A stretch of 64,000 nt of DNA, taken from Neodontobutis hainanensis (Eukaryota; Chordata; Actinopteri; Gobiiformes; Odontobutidae). A model generated the notes under the pieces. The model did not search any database, was not told the DNA's origin, and was given only the letters and a program-made list of their open reading frames with translations. The DNA is taken from assembly GCA_024349245.1 (NCBI GenBank), contig JALDNG010001288.1, forward strand, positions 1 through 64,000, read 5' to 3'. The position numbers and the translations under genes are program-made. Below, piece after piece: positions 43,506 through 55,600 of this stretch (its first letter is position 1; every line of letters begins with the position of its first letter).

Positions 43506-45216
43506 AAGTATTCAGATTATTATTCGAACAGATTGTGACGTGAAAAAAACAATCTTTGTGTTGAGTTGAGCTAGAGTCTTGCTTAATCTGTGATGTGTGT
43601 TAAGGTTTGTTGTTAAATTTGAGGTAGAGTGACTTTAAATGCCCTTCAGTTGGACTCACTGCAGCTTGAATTGTTTGTATTTATTGGTGCAAGCAGATTT
43701 ATTAAAACAGTGAATAATTGTTGTATATTTTAAAGATCTTCAGCTGCTACACAAAATAATTTTACTGAACAGTAACACCCTACAGCAGGGTGAACAAACT
43801 AGAAATAAAAGTCTGTAACTTGGCTGGTTTGTATTTGGCTCGGTAGAAAAGAAGCGGCTGACTTTGAGTTCAGTTTCTTGGAATATCAGACATATGGCCT
43901 TTGAGGAGACTCCAGTGAAAAAACTCTAAAACTCAATTAATTGTCTTTAATTATTATTAAATTAGTAGTTAATGCTTGGCAGATTGAACAGCCAGTATTG
44001 GGTCCTTGGGCCTTGGTTTGACCACCACTGCTACAAATATTCAAGAGTCCCACCAAGACACTATAAGGCACTGCAGCAGAGCTTTACATGGATTACAATG
44101 AATTGATGATTTACTATAGGTTTTAAATGATTATGTAGTTATTATATTTGCTGATTCTGCTGATTAGGCTTATAGATGATTAAACTGATGGACAGGAGTT
44201 TGTGTCGCACTGGAAATGAAAAAGGGAATTTTGAAACCTCCATTAAAGCAACAAAATAAACTGTTTCACCATCTCCTAACCTTAGCTTCAGCTGTCACCT
44301 GTAGCTCCGCTCCACCTTGGCAGGGAGCGCGCAGCATCTCGTGAGCGCGCACCTCCTGGAGCTGCTCAGCTGTGAGTGTTTTCTCCTTAAAACTGTTCAC
44401 AGATCTGGAGACTATAGAGTTCAGTCAGAAACCAGAATGAACCAGGATCTGACTTTAACTCATGGATGAACACTAACAGAGAGGATCAGGCCCAGGACGA
44501 CATCACTGCTCCTTGAACTCCAGCACATTCAGTTTTTAAAGTGTGTCACTGCACTTGTTTCATTTTAGGTCAAAAGCCACACATTTCTATGACGTTCAAT
44601 GACACACTTTATCTCACTCCTCTGTGAGCTGTACTGTAGCTTCAGTTCTGACAAACACACAAACAATTATAAACCTCTACAGAACAATAACCACAAAAGA
44701 CAAGTATCTAACACGTTTCTGAACAAGAATGATGTTATCTCTCCTTCAGCTTCAAGACGACAATACAGTTCATAGTTGCTCCTTCTTTGTCTCAGTGTCA
44801 TTTTAGAGTCAAGAAGAAGTAACACATCTATTTCCTTTAGTTCTTACACTGATCTTCAATGTTTTTCTTAGTACTCAATATATCTAACGGAGTAAAGATC
44901 AACAGGTTCATATAACAATGATCAGACTGTATTTAGTTGTTTACAATATTTTAGTGCTACAGGTGTCACTTCTACTGCTAACTGCCGACTTACATGTGAT
45001 GCATATAGTTTAATGATTATTTAAAATGTATTCTATTTTTATTTTATTCTAAACAGGTGTTGCATGATGGGTCGACTGTGAGAAAAGTCTCAAAGTGTGA
45101 AAGCTGTGGTTCAGTGTCTGTGTGAGGTAAGTGTGAAAAAGGAAGTGCAGACCAGTTAAACATATCTTCATCAAATGTACCCTCCTCTTCCTCTGTGAGT
45201 GCTGTAGATGAAGCCT
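43506..45216. other. Upstream region of the Fc-receptor-like gene
   Basis: No ORF of note. A GC-richer patch at 44280-44370 (gcgcgcagc, gagcgcgcac) stands out in AT-rich surroundings. A possible untranslated exon lies at 45057-45126, between an aacag acceptor and a gtaagt donor. Function is unproven. Confidence 0.35.
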
Positions 45217-45221
45217 GTAAT
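45217..45221. repeat. Target-site duplication GTAAT (left)
   Basis: GTAAT directly before the 5' LTR, repeated at 49576-49580 directly after the 3' LTR. The 5-base size is usual for Ty3/gypsy elements. Confidence 0.93.
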
Positions 45222-45714
45222 TGTCATGATTCATGTCTGTTTTATATTGTTTCCGGTTTGTATCGTATTCAATGGACTTTATTTTGAAATGTCGTGCCCT
45301 TGTCTGTGTTCATGCTTGACTTCCTGCCTTGTGTTTTTCCCTCCTGTGTGATTACCTGCTCCGCCCTAATATGTTTCACCTGTCCCTTGTTGTCTGTGTC
45401 TATTTATACCTGTTTGTCCCTCCCCTCAGTACCAGGTCATTGTCATTGTCTCTGTCTCCGTCTCTGTCACCGTCACCGTCACCCGTAAGTTTGGTCTGTG
45501 TTCCTTTGTTGCCACTTGTGAATTTTCTAGTTCGTGGTTTTGGTATTTTCATTTTCTCTGGAATTTTGCCTGTGTTTTCGGTTCTGGGAGAATTTTGGTT
45601 TTGGATTTTTGTATGCGTCTGTTTCTCTTAAAAATAAATTTGGTTTAAACGTTTTCTTGGAGTTTGGGTTGTTTGCATTGGAGTCTTCCTGTTCCTGAGC
45701 CCGCGGTCTTGACA
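45222..45714 (+). mobile_element. 5' LTR
   Basis: Starts TGTCATGATTC and ends CGGTCTTGACA. TATTTATA (45401-45408) is a TATA-like box. AATAAA (45633-45638) is the likely polyadenylation signal. I see no classical primer-binding site after 45714. Confidence 0.93.
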
Positions 45715-46670
45715 GAATGACCTGGTCAGAACTGAGACTCCGCAGCCCCAGAACTGTCTTCCAGAGTCTTCGTGTCAGCCCCAGAACTGTTTTCCAGAGT
45801 CTTCGTGTCAGCCCCAGAACCGTTTTCCAGAGTCTTTGTGTCAGCCCCAGAACTGTTTTCCAGAGTCTTCGTGTCAGCCCCAAAACTGTTTTCCAGAGTC
45901 TTCGTGTCAGCCCCAGAACTGTTTTCCAGAGTCTTCGTGTCAGTCCCAGAACTGTTTTCCAGAGTCTTCGTGTCAGCCCCAGAACTGTTTTCCAGAGTCT
46001 TCGTGTCAGCCCCAGAACGGTTCTCCAGAGTCTTCGTGTCAGCCCCAGAACTGTTTTCCAGAGTCTTCGTGTCCGTCCCAGAACTGTTTTCCAGAGTCTT
46101 CGTGTCAGCCCCAGAACTGTTTCCAGAGTCTTCGTGTCAGCCCCAGAACTGTTTTCCAGAGTCTTCGTGTCAGCCCCAGAACTGTTTTTCCAGAGTCTTC
46201 GTGTCAGCCCCAGAACTGTTTTCCAGAGTCTTCGTGTCAGCCCCAGAACTGTTTTTCAGAGTCTTCGTGTCAGCCCCAGAACTGTTTCCAGAGTCTTCGC
46301 CCAGCCCACAGAACTGTTTCCAGAGTCTCCGCTTCAGCCCCCAGAACTGTTTCCCGAGTCTTCGCCCAGCCCCCAGAACTGTTTCCAGAGTCTTCGCTAG
46401 CCTCCAGAACTGTTTCCAGAGTCTTCGCCCAGCCTCCAGAACTGTTTCCAGAGTCTTCGCCCAGCCCCCAGAACTGTTTTCAGAGTCTTTGCCTCAGCCC
46501 CTAGAGAGTTTTCCTGAGAGTACGTCTCAGCCCCCAGAGAGTTTTCCTGAGAGTACGTCTCAGCCCCCAGAGAGTTTCCCCTGAGAGTGCGTCTCAGCCC
46601 CAGAGTTTTCCTGAGTACGTCTCAGCCCCCAGAGAGTTTTCCTGAGAGTACGTCTCAGCCCCCAGAGAGG
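45715..46670 (+). repeat. Internal 33-bp tandem repeats of the LTR element
   Basis: About 20 units of 'cagccccagaactgttttcc' plus 'agagtcttcgtgt', then a related 33-bp type, 'ctcagcccccagagagtttt' plus 'cctgagagtacgt', from about 46500. The unit is a multiple of three, so three plus-strand frames are open (e.g. 45717-46400, 45772-46584). One frame starts MTWSELRLRSPRTVFQ just after the LTR and might be the remnant of a gag-like leader. Confidence 0.88.
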
Positions 46671-47690
46671 CTCACCCCTCGAGTGGCTCTCCCCTCGAGT
46701 GGCTCACCCCTCGAGTGGCTCACCTCGTGTGGCTCACCCCTCGTGTGGCTCATCCCCTCGCCTGGCTCATCCCCTCGCCTGGCTCCTTCCCTCGTCTGGC
46801 TCCTTCCCTCGTCTGGCCCCTTTCCTCGCCTGGCCCCTTTCCTCGCCTGGCTCCTTCCTCGCCTGGCTCCTTCCCTCCTGGCTCCTTCCTCGCCTGGCTC
46901 CTTCCCGCCTGGCTCCTTCCTCGCCTGGCTCCTTCCCTCGTCTGGCCCCTTTCCTCGCCTGGCCCCTTCCCTCGCCTGGCTCCTTCCTCGCCTGGCTCCT
47001 TCCCTCGTCTGGCTCCTTCCTCGCCTGGCTCCTTCCCTCGTCTGGTTCATCCTTCGCCTGGTTCGGTTCATCCTTCGCCTGGTTCATCCTCCGTCTGGTT
47101 CATCCTCCGTCTGGTCTGGTTCGTCCCTTCGCCTAGTTCACCCTTCGCCTGGTTCGTCCCTTCGCCTGGTTGCGTCTTCGCCTGGTTCGCCCTTCGTCTG
47201 GTTCATCCTTCGCCTGGTTCATCCTTCGTCTGGTTCACCCTCCGTCTGGTCTGGTTCATCCTTCGTCCTGGTTCACCCTTCGCCTGGTTCACCCTTCGTC
47301 CTGGTTCACCCTTCGCCTGGTCGCCCATACGGTCCTTCCCAGCCTGACCTCTCCTCGTCTGGTTCATCCCTCGTCTGGTTCATCCCTCGTCCTGGTCCTT
47401 CCTCGTCTGGTTCATCCCTCGTCTGGTTCACCCCTCGCCTGGTTCTTCCTCGCCTGGTTCATCCCTCGCCTGGTTCATCCTCGCCTGGTCCTTCCTCGCC
47501 TGGTTCATCCCTCGCCTGGTTCATCCCTCGTTTGGTCCTTCCTTGTCTGGTTCATCCTCGTCTGGTTCATCCCTCGTTTGGTCCTTCCTCGCCTGGTTCA
47601 TCCTCGTCTGGTCGTCCTTACGGTCCTTCCTCGTCCTGGCCTCTCCTCGTCCTGGTCGTCTCTGTTGTCCTCCCAGCCTGGCCCTTTGTT
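46671..47690 (+). repeat. Internal repeats of about 17-20 bp (ctcgcctggctccttcc)
   Basis: Units 'cctcgcctggctccttcc' that drift to 'ttcgcctggttcatc' and 'ctcgtctggttcatccc'. They form most of a 423-residue ORF (46587-47858), rich in Pro, Ser, Trp and Leu, that looks like a repeat product rather than a domain. Confidence 0.85.
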
Positions 47691-48560
47691 TTTTTTGTTC
47701 CTTGTTCTCCCAGCCTGTTCATGAGTTTTTGTTCCTTGTTCTCCCAGCCTGTTCATGAGTTTGTTCCTTGTTCTCCCAGCCTGTTCACGAGTTTTTGTTC
47801 CTTGTGCTCCCAACCTGTTCATGAGTTTTTGTTCCTTGTTCTTCCAGCCTGTCCATGAGTTTTTGTTCCTTGTTCTCCCAGCCTGTCCATGAGTTTTGTT
47901 CCTTGTTCTCCCAGCATGTCCGGAGTTTTCTGTCGTTGCCCTGTCTGGAGTTTCCTGTCGTTGCCCTGTCTGGAGTTCCCTGTCGTTGCCATGTCTGGAG
48001 TTTCCTGTCGTTGCCCTGTCTGGAGTTTCCTGTCGTTGCCCTGTCTGGAGTTTCCTGTTGTTGCCATGTCTGGAGTTTCCTGTCGCCATGTCTGGAGTTT
48101 TCTGTCATTGCCCTGTCCGGAGTTTTCTGTCGTTGCCCTGTCTGGAGTTTCCTGTCGTTGCCATGTCTGGAGTTTCCTGTCGCCATGTCTGGAGTTTCCT
48201 GTCGCCATGTCTGGAGTTTCCTGTCGCTGCCATGTCCGGAGTTTCCTGTCGCCATGTCCGGAGTTTCCTGTCCCTGCCATGTCCGGAGTTTCCTGTCCCT
48301 GCCATGTCCGGAGTTTCCTGTCCCTGCCATGTCCGGAGTTTCCTGTCCCTGCCATGTCCGGAGTTTCCTGTCCCTGCCATGTCCGGAGTTTCCTGTCCCT
48401 GCCATGTCCGAGTTTCCTGTCCCTGTCTCTGTCCGGAGTTTCCTGTCCCTGTCTCTGTCCGGAGTTTCCTGTCCCTGTCTCTGTCCGGAGTTTCCTGTCC
48501 CTACCATGTCCGGAGTTTCCTGTCCCTGCCATGTCCGGAGTTTCCTGTCCCTACCTGGTC
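47691..48560 (+). repeat. Internal repeats of 34 bp and 25 bp
   Basis: 47691-47925 holds units with 'gttccttgttctcccagcct' (about 34 bases). 47926-48560 holds units 'tttcctgtcgttgccatgtc' plus 'tggag' (25 bases, about 25 copies) that change from gtcgttgcc to gtccctgcc along the array. All three plus frames remain open for long stretches. The 25-base unit is not a multiple of three, so each frame is read in turn. Confidence 0.86.
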
Positions 48561-49083
48561 CTGAGTCCGTCCTTCTGCAAGTCCCGTCCGTGTTTCCCAT
48601 CCCGGCACAAAATTTTTCCCCCTTGTGCCTGTTCCCGGCATATTCCCTTCCACTAGCGCCACGTCCGGCCGACCAGTTCCGAGGGCCGGACGTGCCGCAT
48701 CTGTAACCCGAGTGCCCGTCCGGCCGACCAGTTCAGAGGGCGGACCCGACTCACCAGTGTACCCGAGCGCCCGTCCGCCGATCAGTATTAGAGGCGGACC
48801 CGACTCATCAGACTTCCCGAGTGTTCCGTCCAGCCAGTAGTTAGAGGGCTGGATCCAACACCACGTTTCTCCCCTGGCGCCCGTCCGCCAACCAGTGTCC
48901 AAGGGCCGGACCCGCCGCATCGGTTCCCCAAACCTTTCCTGAGTGTGTCCCGTGCCAGTTGTCTAGTGGACTTGTTCCTCTCCGACTGACCCCCTCCACC
49001 CACCCAGGAAATGTCGAAAGAAAGGATTTTGGGGTTATAGGAGTGTTAGGCCGCCCAGTGGTCGGCCTTTAAGGGGGGGGTAC
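48561..49083 (+). mobile_element. 3' body of the LTR element with polypurine tract
   Basis: Holds about five degenerate units of 50-60 bases (cgcccgtccg...gaccagt...gggcggaccc) at 48655-48925, then a short unique end and the G-run at about 49072-49080 before TAC|TGTCATG. The G-run is the polypurine tract. Confidence 0.8.
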
Positions 49084-49575
49084 TGTCATGATTCATGTCT
49101 GTTTTATATTGTTTCCGGTTTGTATCGTATTCAATGGACTTTATTTTGAAATGTCGTGCCCTTGTCTGTGTTCATGCTTGACTTCCTGCCTTGTGTTTTT
49201 CCCTCCTGTGTGATTACCTGCTCCGCCCTAATATGTTTCACCTGTCCCTTGTTGTCTGTGTCTATTTATACCTGTTTGTCCCTCCCCTCAGTACCAGGTC
49301 ATTGTCATTGTCTCTGTCTCCGTCTCTGTCACCGTCACCGTCACCCGTAAGTTTGGTCTGTGTTCCTTTGTCGCCACTTGTGAATTTTCTAGTTCGTGGT
49401 TTTGGTATTTTCATTTTCTCTGGAATTTTGCCTGTGTTTTCGGTTCTGGGAGAATTTGTTTTTGGATTTTTGTATGCGTCTGTTTCTCTTAAAAATAAAT
49501 TTGGTTTAAACGTTTTCTTGGAGTTTGGGTTGTTTGCATTGGAGTCTTCCTGTTCCTGAGCCCGCGGTCTTGACA
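49084..49575 (+). mobile_element. 3' LTR
   Basis: Near-identical to 45222-45714 (one base shorter; one T/C change near 49370 and a small difference near 49455). Its TATA-like box is at 49263-49270. Its end is about 50 bases from the ATG at 49627, so read-out transcription could reach the downstream gene. Confidence 0.93.
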
Positions 49576-49580
49576 GTAAT
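49576..49580. repeat. Target-site duplication GTAAT (right)
   Basis: Second copy of the 5-base duplication described at 45217-45221. Confidence 0.93.
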
Positions 49581-49626
49581 GAGCTGGAGTTTGTCAGAGG
49601 CAGAGTGACGAGCGCTGGATGTGAGG

Positions 49627-49663
49627 ATGGGACCCTCTCTGGTCTGGACTCTGGGGCTCATCT
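49627..49663 (+). CDS. Ig receptor exon 1: signal peptide start
   Basis: MGPSLVWTLGLI, then gtgagt. 37 bases, phase 1. Hydrophobic, the first half of a signal peptide; this ATG is the first in frame after the LTR insertion. Confidence 0.75.
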
Positions 49664-52600
49664 GTGAGTTTACAACACTTTGACTTTAAACAGGTCAACA
49701 TCTAAACTTTTGTCAGGCCTTTGTCGACATAAACTCTTTTATAATTCATATTTCAGTCTTCAATGTCGTCTTCTTCAAACACACAAAAGGTAAATAACTA
49801 TCCTGTTTAATCTTTATTTAGTTCAGTTTCAGATTTTATTTAACATATATATGGCCTTATGTTACAAAACGTTCATAAAGAAGTGGAATTACATATTCTT
49901 CAAGCTGTGTTGTTTTATATTAGGCCATGTAACGTACAGTGTTACTTCTGCAGTTGTCATTAAGATGATTGTGTTTTCATGTTTACATCTATAGGACAGG
50001 GATATGACACCTGGGCCCATTATGACATCAAGAAATAAACTGTGTTTGTGTTCTTTTATTGTTGCCTGTGACAGAGTTTAAAGAGATTTTCTATATTATT
50101 TTTGTCATATTTAAAAATATCATAATGTTAGATGGATTTTTGCCCCAAAAAGTCACTGGTTGTGTTTTGTTGAATCTCTTTGTTGCACTGGATGGAGTCG
50201 TGAGGACTTGTGTAGCACTTATCCACAGTTGTCTTTAGTCTGTTCTTAAAACACAGGGCTTACTTTTAAATCTTTGACATGAAGACTTGAGAAACTGTCA
50301 ACACTCAGTAAATTATAATTTAGAATCCTGTGTTGGTTCTTTTATGTTCTACTTTTGATAAATGTAATGATGAGAAAACAAAAATAAACCTACACCTTTA
50401 ACTCTGCCATGTTTCTTTTGTAATTTTCTTTTCTCTTTCTTTGTATACAGTTGTTATACAGTGGCCGTAAAGTGCAAACAAATTAACAAAAGCAAATATC
50501 AAAATAACAAATCAGAAAACAAATTTACCCTTTAAACCTATTTAAGGCGTCGTAAACAAGCAGCATAATGCACTACACAGCCCCAGGCCTAATATGGGTA
50601 AGCCGCACATCCAATTACTCAGCGGAAACCCCGCTAAACGCACATGTAAGCCATATACACCAACTTCAAACACAGACCAAAAAACAATCATACAAAAGAC
50701 AACATGTCAAGGTGTGAAGTTCGCCTCCTCAACTCAGATGCTACATTTTTGCGAACAGCTGGCCAATACTTAAGCCTACAAACTCATGCCAGACCTCAAT
50801 TTAAAGTACAGAAGCTATCGATTACAACGTTACAGTTTCCCTCAATTCTATTGGCACTAATGATTTTAAGGAGGCACGATGTGCTCAGTTCGATCAATCG
50901 GCTGCAGAGAATTTGCCGTGCGCAGTGGGGGCCAGCAACCGCTGCATAAAAGAAACAGACGCAGGAGGAAGAATGCAGACTGAAAACACATATAAATACA
51001 TAGAAGTCTGGTTTAAGTTCTCAATAATGTATTTAATGAACACCATTAGTGATATAAACATGAAATATATAGTATTTACATGACTAAACTGAAATGGAAC
51101 AGACTAATCTGTCTGTACTAAAACCTCTTGAGTTTTATTCTGCTCCACATTATCGGTTTAAAACTTTGCAGGGATAATGTTAAACATGTTTTATTTACAT
51201 GTTATGAAGTAAAAAGTTGCAACAGCAGCATTCCAAAGAAACGAAAACTAAAAACTAAAAAAAATAATTTAGCTGTGTGCCATCTTCATTTTCTCTTTAC
51301 TAGTAACACATATTAATATGATAACACTTTTTGACAAATCTCCACAAAGTTCCCTTTAAAATGACAAAATTATTCAAATACACCTTATTGTTGCTGAAAT
51401 ATAGTCTTTACTTTATGGGTATGGATTTTTGAGCAGTGTTCTTGAAAATAGGCCTCGGGTTTAAAGGGTTAATAAAACTAAAAACACATCAATAATTCAC
51501 AGAAACAAGAGTGAGTCAGAAAGAAGAGTCAGAAAACTGCCTGGTTTTCTAACTTGTAATTTTGTTCTCAGTTCTGTTATTTCGGTTTACACTTTATGGC
51601 CATCGTAGTATTACTCTAAAGCATTTTTAAAATTTATATTCTTTACTTTACTTTTGTTTACACAGGTGACCATGTGACTCTGAAGGGTCCTGAACAGTCT
51701 GTGTATCTCGAGACAATCTAACTCTGGTTTGTGTTCAAAATGTTCAGGCAAATTTGGACTTTTACAAAAATGAATTACTTGTTACGGAGGACAAATACCA
51801 TAAGATACAACAAAATTCTGCCACAGTTGAACTAAAAATGTATTTAGTGGCAAAATCAGATCAGGGTTTTTACTGGTGTGGGACCAAAGACGGACCACAG
51901 TCCACAAAGAAAGAACTGAAGTTAACAGGTCAGTATTTTAAGACTTCTGATTTTACACAGCACTTATTTTGTTTCACTAATGACAAATAAATCATAAAAA
52001 TAATTACCATTTCCATTTTGCCAAAGTCTGCATCCATCTTTGGCTGACTCTGACTTTAACAAATGCCATGTTTTTCTAATATTGTTCTCTCCTCAGGAAA
52101 GGGACGCAGAGTCCTTCTGAAAACATCCAGTGACACCATCCCAGAACAGAGCAGTGTGACTCTGAGCTGTGAAGTCCAGGACTTTAAAGGAACGTATAAA
52201 TGGTTCAGAAGAAACTCAGCATTTGACTCTAAGAGGGAAATAATAAAAGAAAACTCAGCTCGTGTCAGTGTCTCAGATGGAGGTGTCTACTGCTGCAGAG
52301 GATGGGATGAATATATTGTCACAGAACAAAGTAATGATGTCACTGTTTTAAAAACTGGTGAGTACAGTTATGTTTTTAAATATAGATCTAAAATAAAAAT
52401 AAAAGTTAAAAAGTAAGGAGTTAAAATAAACTGTGCCTATTCTTGGAACAAAATGAGGGTGTTTCTTTTGAGCTGATATGTCTTCAAATATACATTTATT
52501 ACATTTATTACTTTTATTACATTTATTACATTTAAAAACAAACAGTTTTAAAAAGTTGGTGTATATTATACTTTTTCTGATTTTTTTATTCCACTGCTGT

Positions 52601-55600
52601 TCTTTGTGATTGTTTTGTTTATTAAACTGAAGTATGACATTTATTTGCAAAGATAAAACAATTACAGTTATTATAAAAGGTACTAAATATTATGGCTATA
52701 TAAGGCACGAGCAGGAGGCATGTCACAGATGTTCTCCGAGTCCCAGAAGGTTCAGAAGGAACTAGCATTTCAGAAATATATTCTGGTGTTATACCATTTA
52801 GAGACTTTTAATGTTTTAAAGTCTATTCTCTGAGCAACAGGAAGCCAGTGCAGAGATTTTAAAACTGGACTGATGTGGTCGTACTTCCTGGTTTTGGTTA
52901 GAACCCGAGCAGCAGTTCTGAATAAGCTGCAGCTGTCTTAACCCTCGTTTTGAGAGACCAGTGAGCAGCCGTTACAGTAATATAACCTGCTGCAGATAAA
53001 AGCATGAATAAGTTTCTCTAAGTCTGCTTTAGACATTATCCCTTTGACTCTGGAAATGTTTTTAAGGTGATAAAATGCTTATGATGTAATGGACTTAATG
53101 TGACGTGGAAATTCAAGTCTGAGTTCATAATGACACCTAGATTTCTAACTTGTTTTTTAGATTTTAGAGAAAGAGATTGGAGGTGACTGCTGACACTTTC
53201 TCTTTGTTTCTGTTTCCAAAGATGATTATTTCAGTCTTGTCTCAGGGCTGTGCCGACACCTTCTTCTTTACACAGGATCGTAAGCTGTCATCTGTGAGGC
53301 GTAGATGTTTGCTTTTAATAAAGTTTAAGTTGGAAAACACCTGCATATCTCCTCATTACACAATAAGCATACTTCTTACAATTCTCCATAGATGGCCTAC
53401 CTGGGACTCAAAAGTTAAAAAAATTGCGCACTGGCGGGTGTTGCACATTAGCATTAGTGGCGCACGGTAACAGCGACAACATAAAAACGAACGAACTAAA
53501 ATAAAACACAATAATTAAATACTCATTAATTATTTTTAAAAGCCACAGGGAGCCGCATCAGAGGGATGAAAGAGCCGCATGCTGCTCCAGAGCCGCGTGT
53601 TGCCGACCCCTGCACTAGAGTGAAACTGTTTTGATGTAGGTTTCAGAACACAGTTGTAAAAAGCTGGCAGGTGATAATGGAGGACTTTCTTCTCTGTTCA
53701 GTGAGACTCAGCTCTTCTGTGTGAACTCTGGTGGAGCTGAGTCTGCGCTCAGAGGAGCAGGTCTCTGTTTTCACCTGCCAGCTGTTTACAACAGTGTTCT
53801 GAAACCTACATCAAAACAGGTTCACTCTAGAAGGACAACGACTCCACTAACACTAACGACTCTCACATCAGGAGTCACACTGCCCTAATGACTCTGAGAC
53901 CAGAACAGCCTGGTCCAATCAGAGTTAGTTTCAGGTCAAAGCCCTCCTCTAGAGATAAAGCTCAGCTCTGTATCAGCTGGACTCAGAAATGGAAAAGATA
54001 AAACCTCTTTAGCTTGAAAACTAAGTCCAGATGCATTTGCTTTAACTTTTTTCAATATGTTTAAGCTTAACTGAATGATTAGTATTTACTAATATTCTGC
54101 TCATCCAATATTAAAAAAGATGAACCTGTGCCGACTCAAGTCCCGTCTATTTATCCCTTCGTCTTCAACCGAAAAATCAGAACAAGTTGGATTTGGACAC
54201 ACCCCTTAATGAGCTTCTTTCGTCCTGACACCTGCGTTATGATCGGAAGATACAGCCCATAAGTATCAAGAACAGCAGAAAGTTTTTGATACATTCCTGA
54301 TACAAACATTATCCACACAAATTTTAAAATCACCTGCTATGACTATTTGTTCAATTTCTGTGCAGACAAACGAAAGCATTTCAGTAACTCATCAATAAAA
54401 TCATGACAGTGTTTGTAAAGAACTACATTATAGATGAAGAAAACTTGAACTTCATTTTGAATGACACATATTCAAATGGGGCAGCAGTAGCTCAGTGGGT
54501 AGAGCAGCCGTCCTTCAACCGGAAGGTAGGGGTTCGATTCCCACTCTCTTCACAGCTCATACTGTCGTTGTGTCCTTGGGCAAGACACTTAACCCACCTA
54601 GTGGCTGTAAAACTGGTAATTACTGTAGAATAATGAAAGTTGCTTTGGATAGAAGCGTCAGCTAAATGAATAAATCTAAATGTAAATAATAAAAACTCCC
54701 CAAGTGACAGCTTCTGGATGAGAAAATTATCCCTAAGAAAGGAACATACACCACCTCCTTTTTGTTTTCCTGTATTTTTGATACGAATGTAAAATCAGAT
54801 AGAGTGGATTAAATAAGGACTGCATTTCCTGTCATCTAACCATGCTTCTGTTAAAAACATCAAGCTTATTTGAAGTTATTAAATCATTGAACACTGCAAG
54901 TTTCAAGTCTGTTTGAGCAGGACCTGACATTATCTGTTTGAAGGGGATTTGAGTCAGATTTGTCTGTTCAGGTTGAGAACTGGTTAATTTTGACAAAATG
55001 TCCTGGCACAACAGAGGCCTCAGTGTCTTAATCACTGATAACAGTCATGATGCTGGTCTGGAGGACGTTAAGAGGGTTTGACATGGGTTTAAAATGAAAT
55101 TATATTATGTTAAATATTACATTTGATGTTGACAGAACCCACAGTGAGTCTGAATCCAAACTGGTCTGAGATCTTTTCTGGAGACAGTCTCACTCTCAGA
55201 TGTGAGATTGAGGACAGAGGAAACACTGAGTGGACGTATCAGTGGAGCAGGACCGGTTCAGTCCTACATCAAACAACAAAAGAATATACAATCTCCAGAG
55301 TTACTGAGTCTGACAGTGGACACTACAGATGTAGAGGAGAAAGAGCTCCAGATCTCACAACACTGTGGAGCAGAGGGACCAGACTGAACATACTGAGTGA
55401 GTCTGGACAACTTTTATGTTCAATATCAAGTAAGTTATTTATATACATTTCCACTCTGATCCACAGAAAAGCCAAAGGCCACAGTGACTGGTGAGACAGA
55501 GGTTCAGTCTGGAGGCAGAGTGACTCTGAGCTGCTCTGTGACTCCAGCTTCATCTGGTTGGAAATATTACTGGTTCAGAGACACAGAGTTATTCAAAGGT

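Larger units (their letters stand above)
45222..49575 (+). mobile_element. Complete non-autonomous LTR retroelement filled with tandem repeats
   Basis: Two LTRs of 493 and 492 bases (45222-45714, 49084-49575) that differ at about three places, a 5-base target duplication GTAAT and a G-rich polypurine tract. The 3.4-kb body has no recognisable protease, RT or integrase; it is six blocks of tandem repeats. The LTR form and PPT (ggggggggtac|TG) suggest mobilisation by a Ty3/gypsy chromovirus. It sits about 50 bases upstream of the ATG of the Fc-receptor-like gene, in the same orientation. Confidence 0.9.

Noticed and set aside
45757..46500. CRISPR-like array of 33-bp repeats
   Set aside because: The repeats are directly adjacent with no unique spacers, they lie between LTRs, and the genome is vertebrate.
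46587..47858. 423-residue ORF inside the LTR element as a possible new protein
   Set aside because: Its content follows the 17-20 bp repeats, other frames are open as well, and no gag, pol or env motif is seen. Kept as repeat, with a note in the findings.
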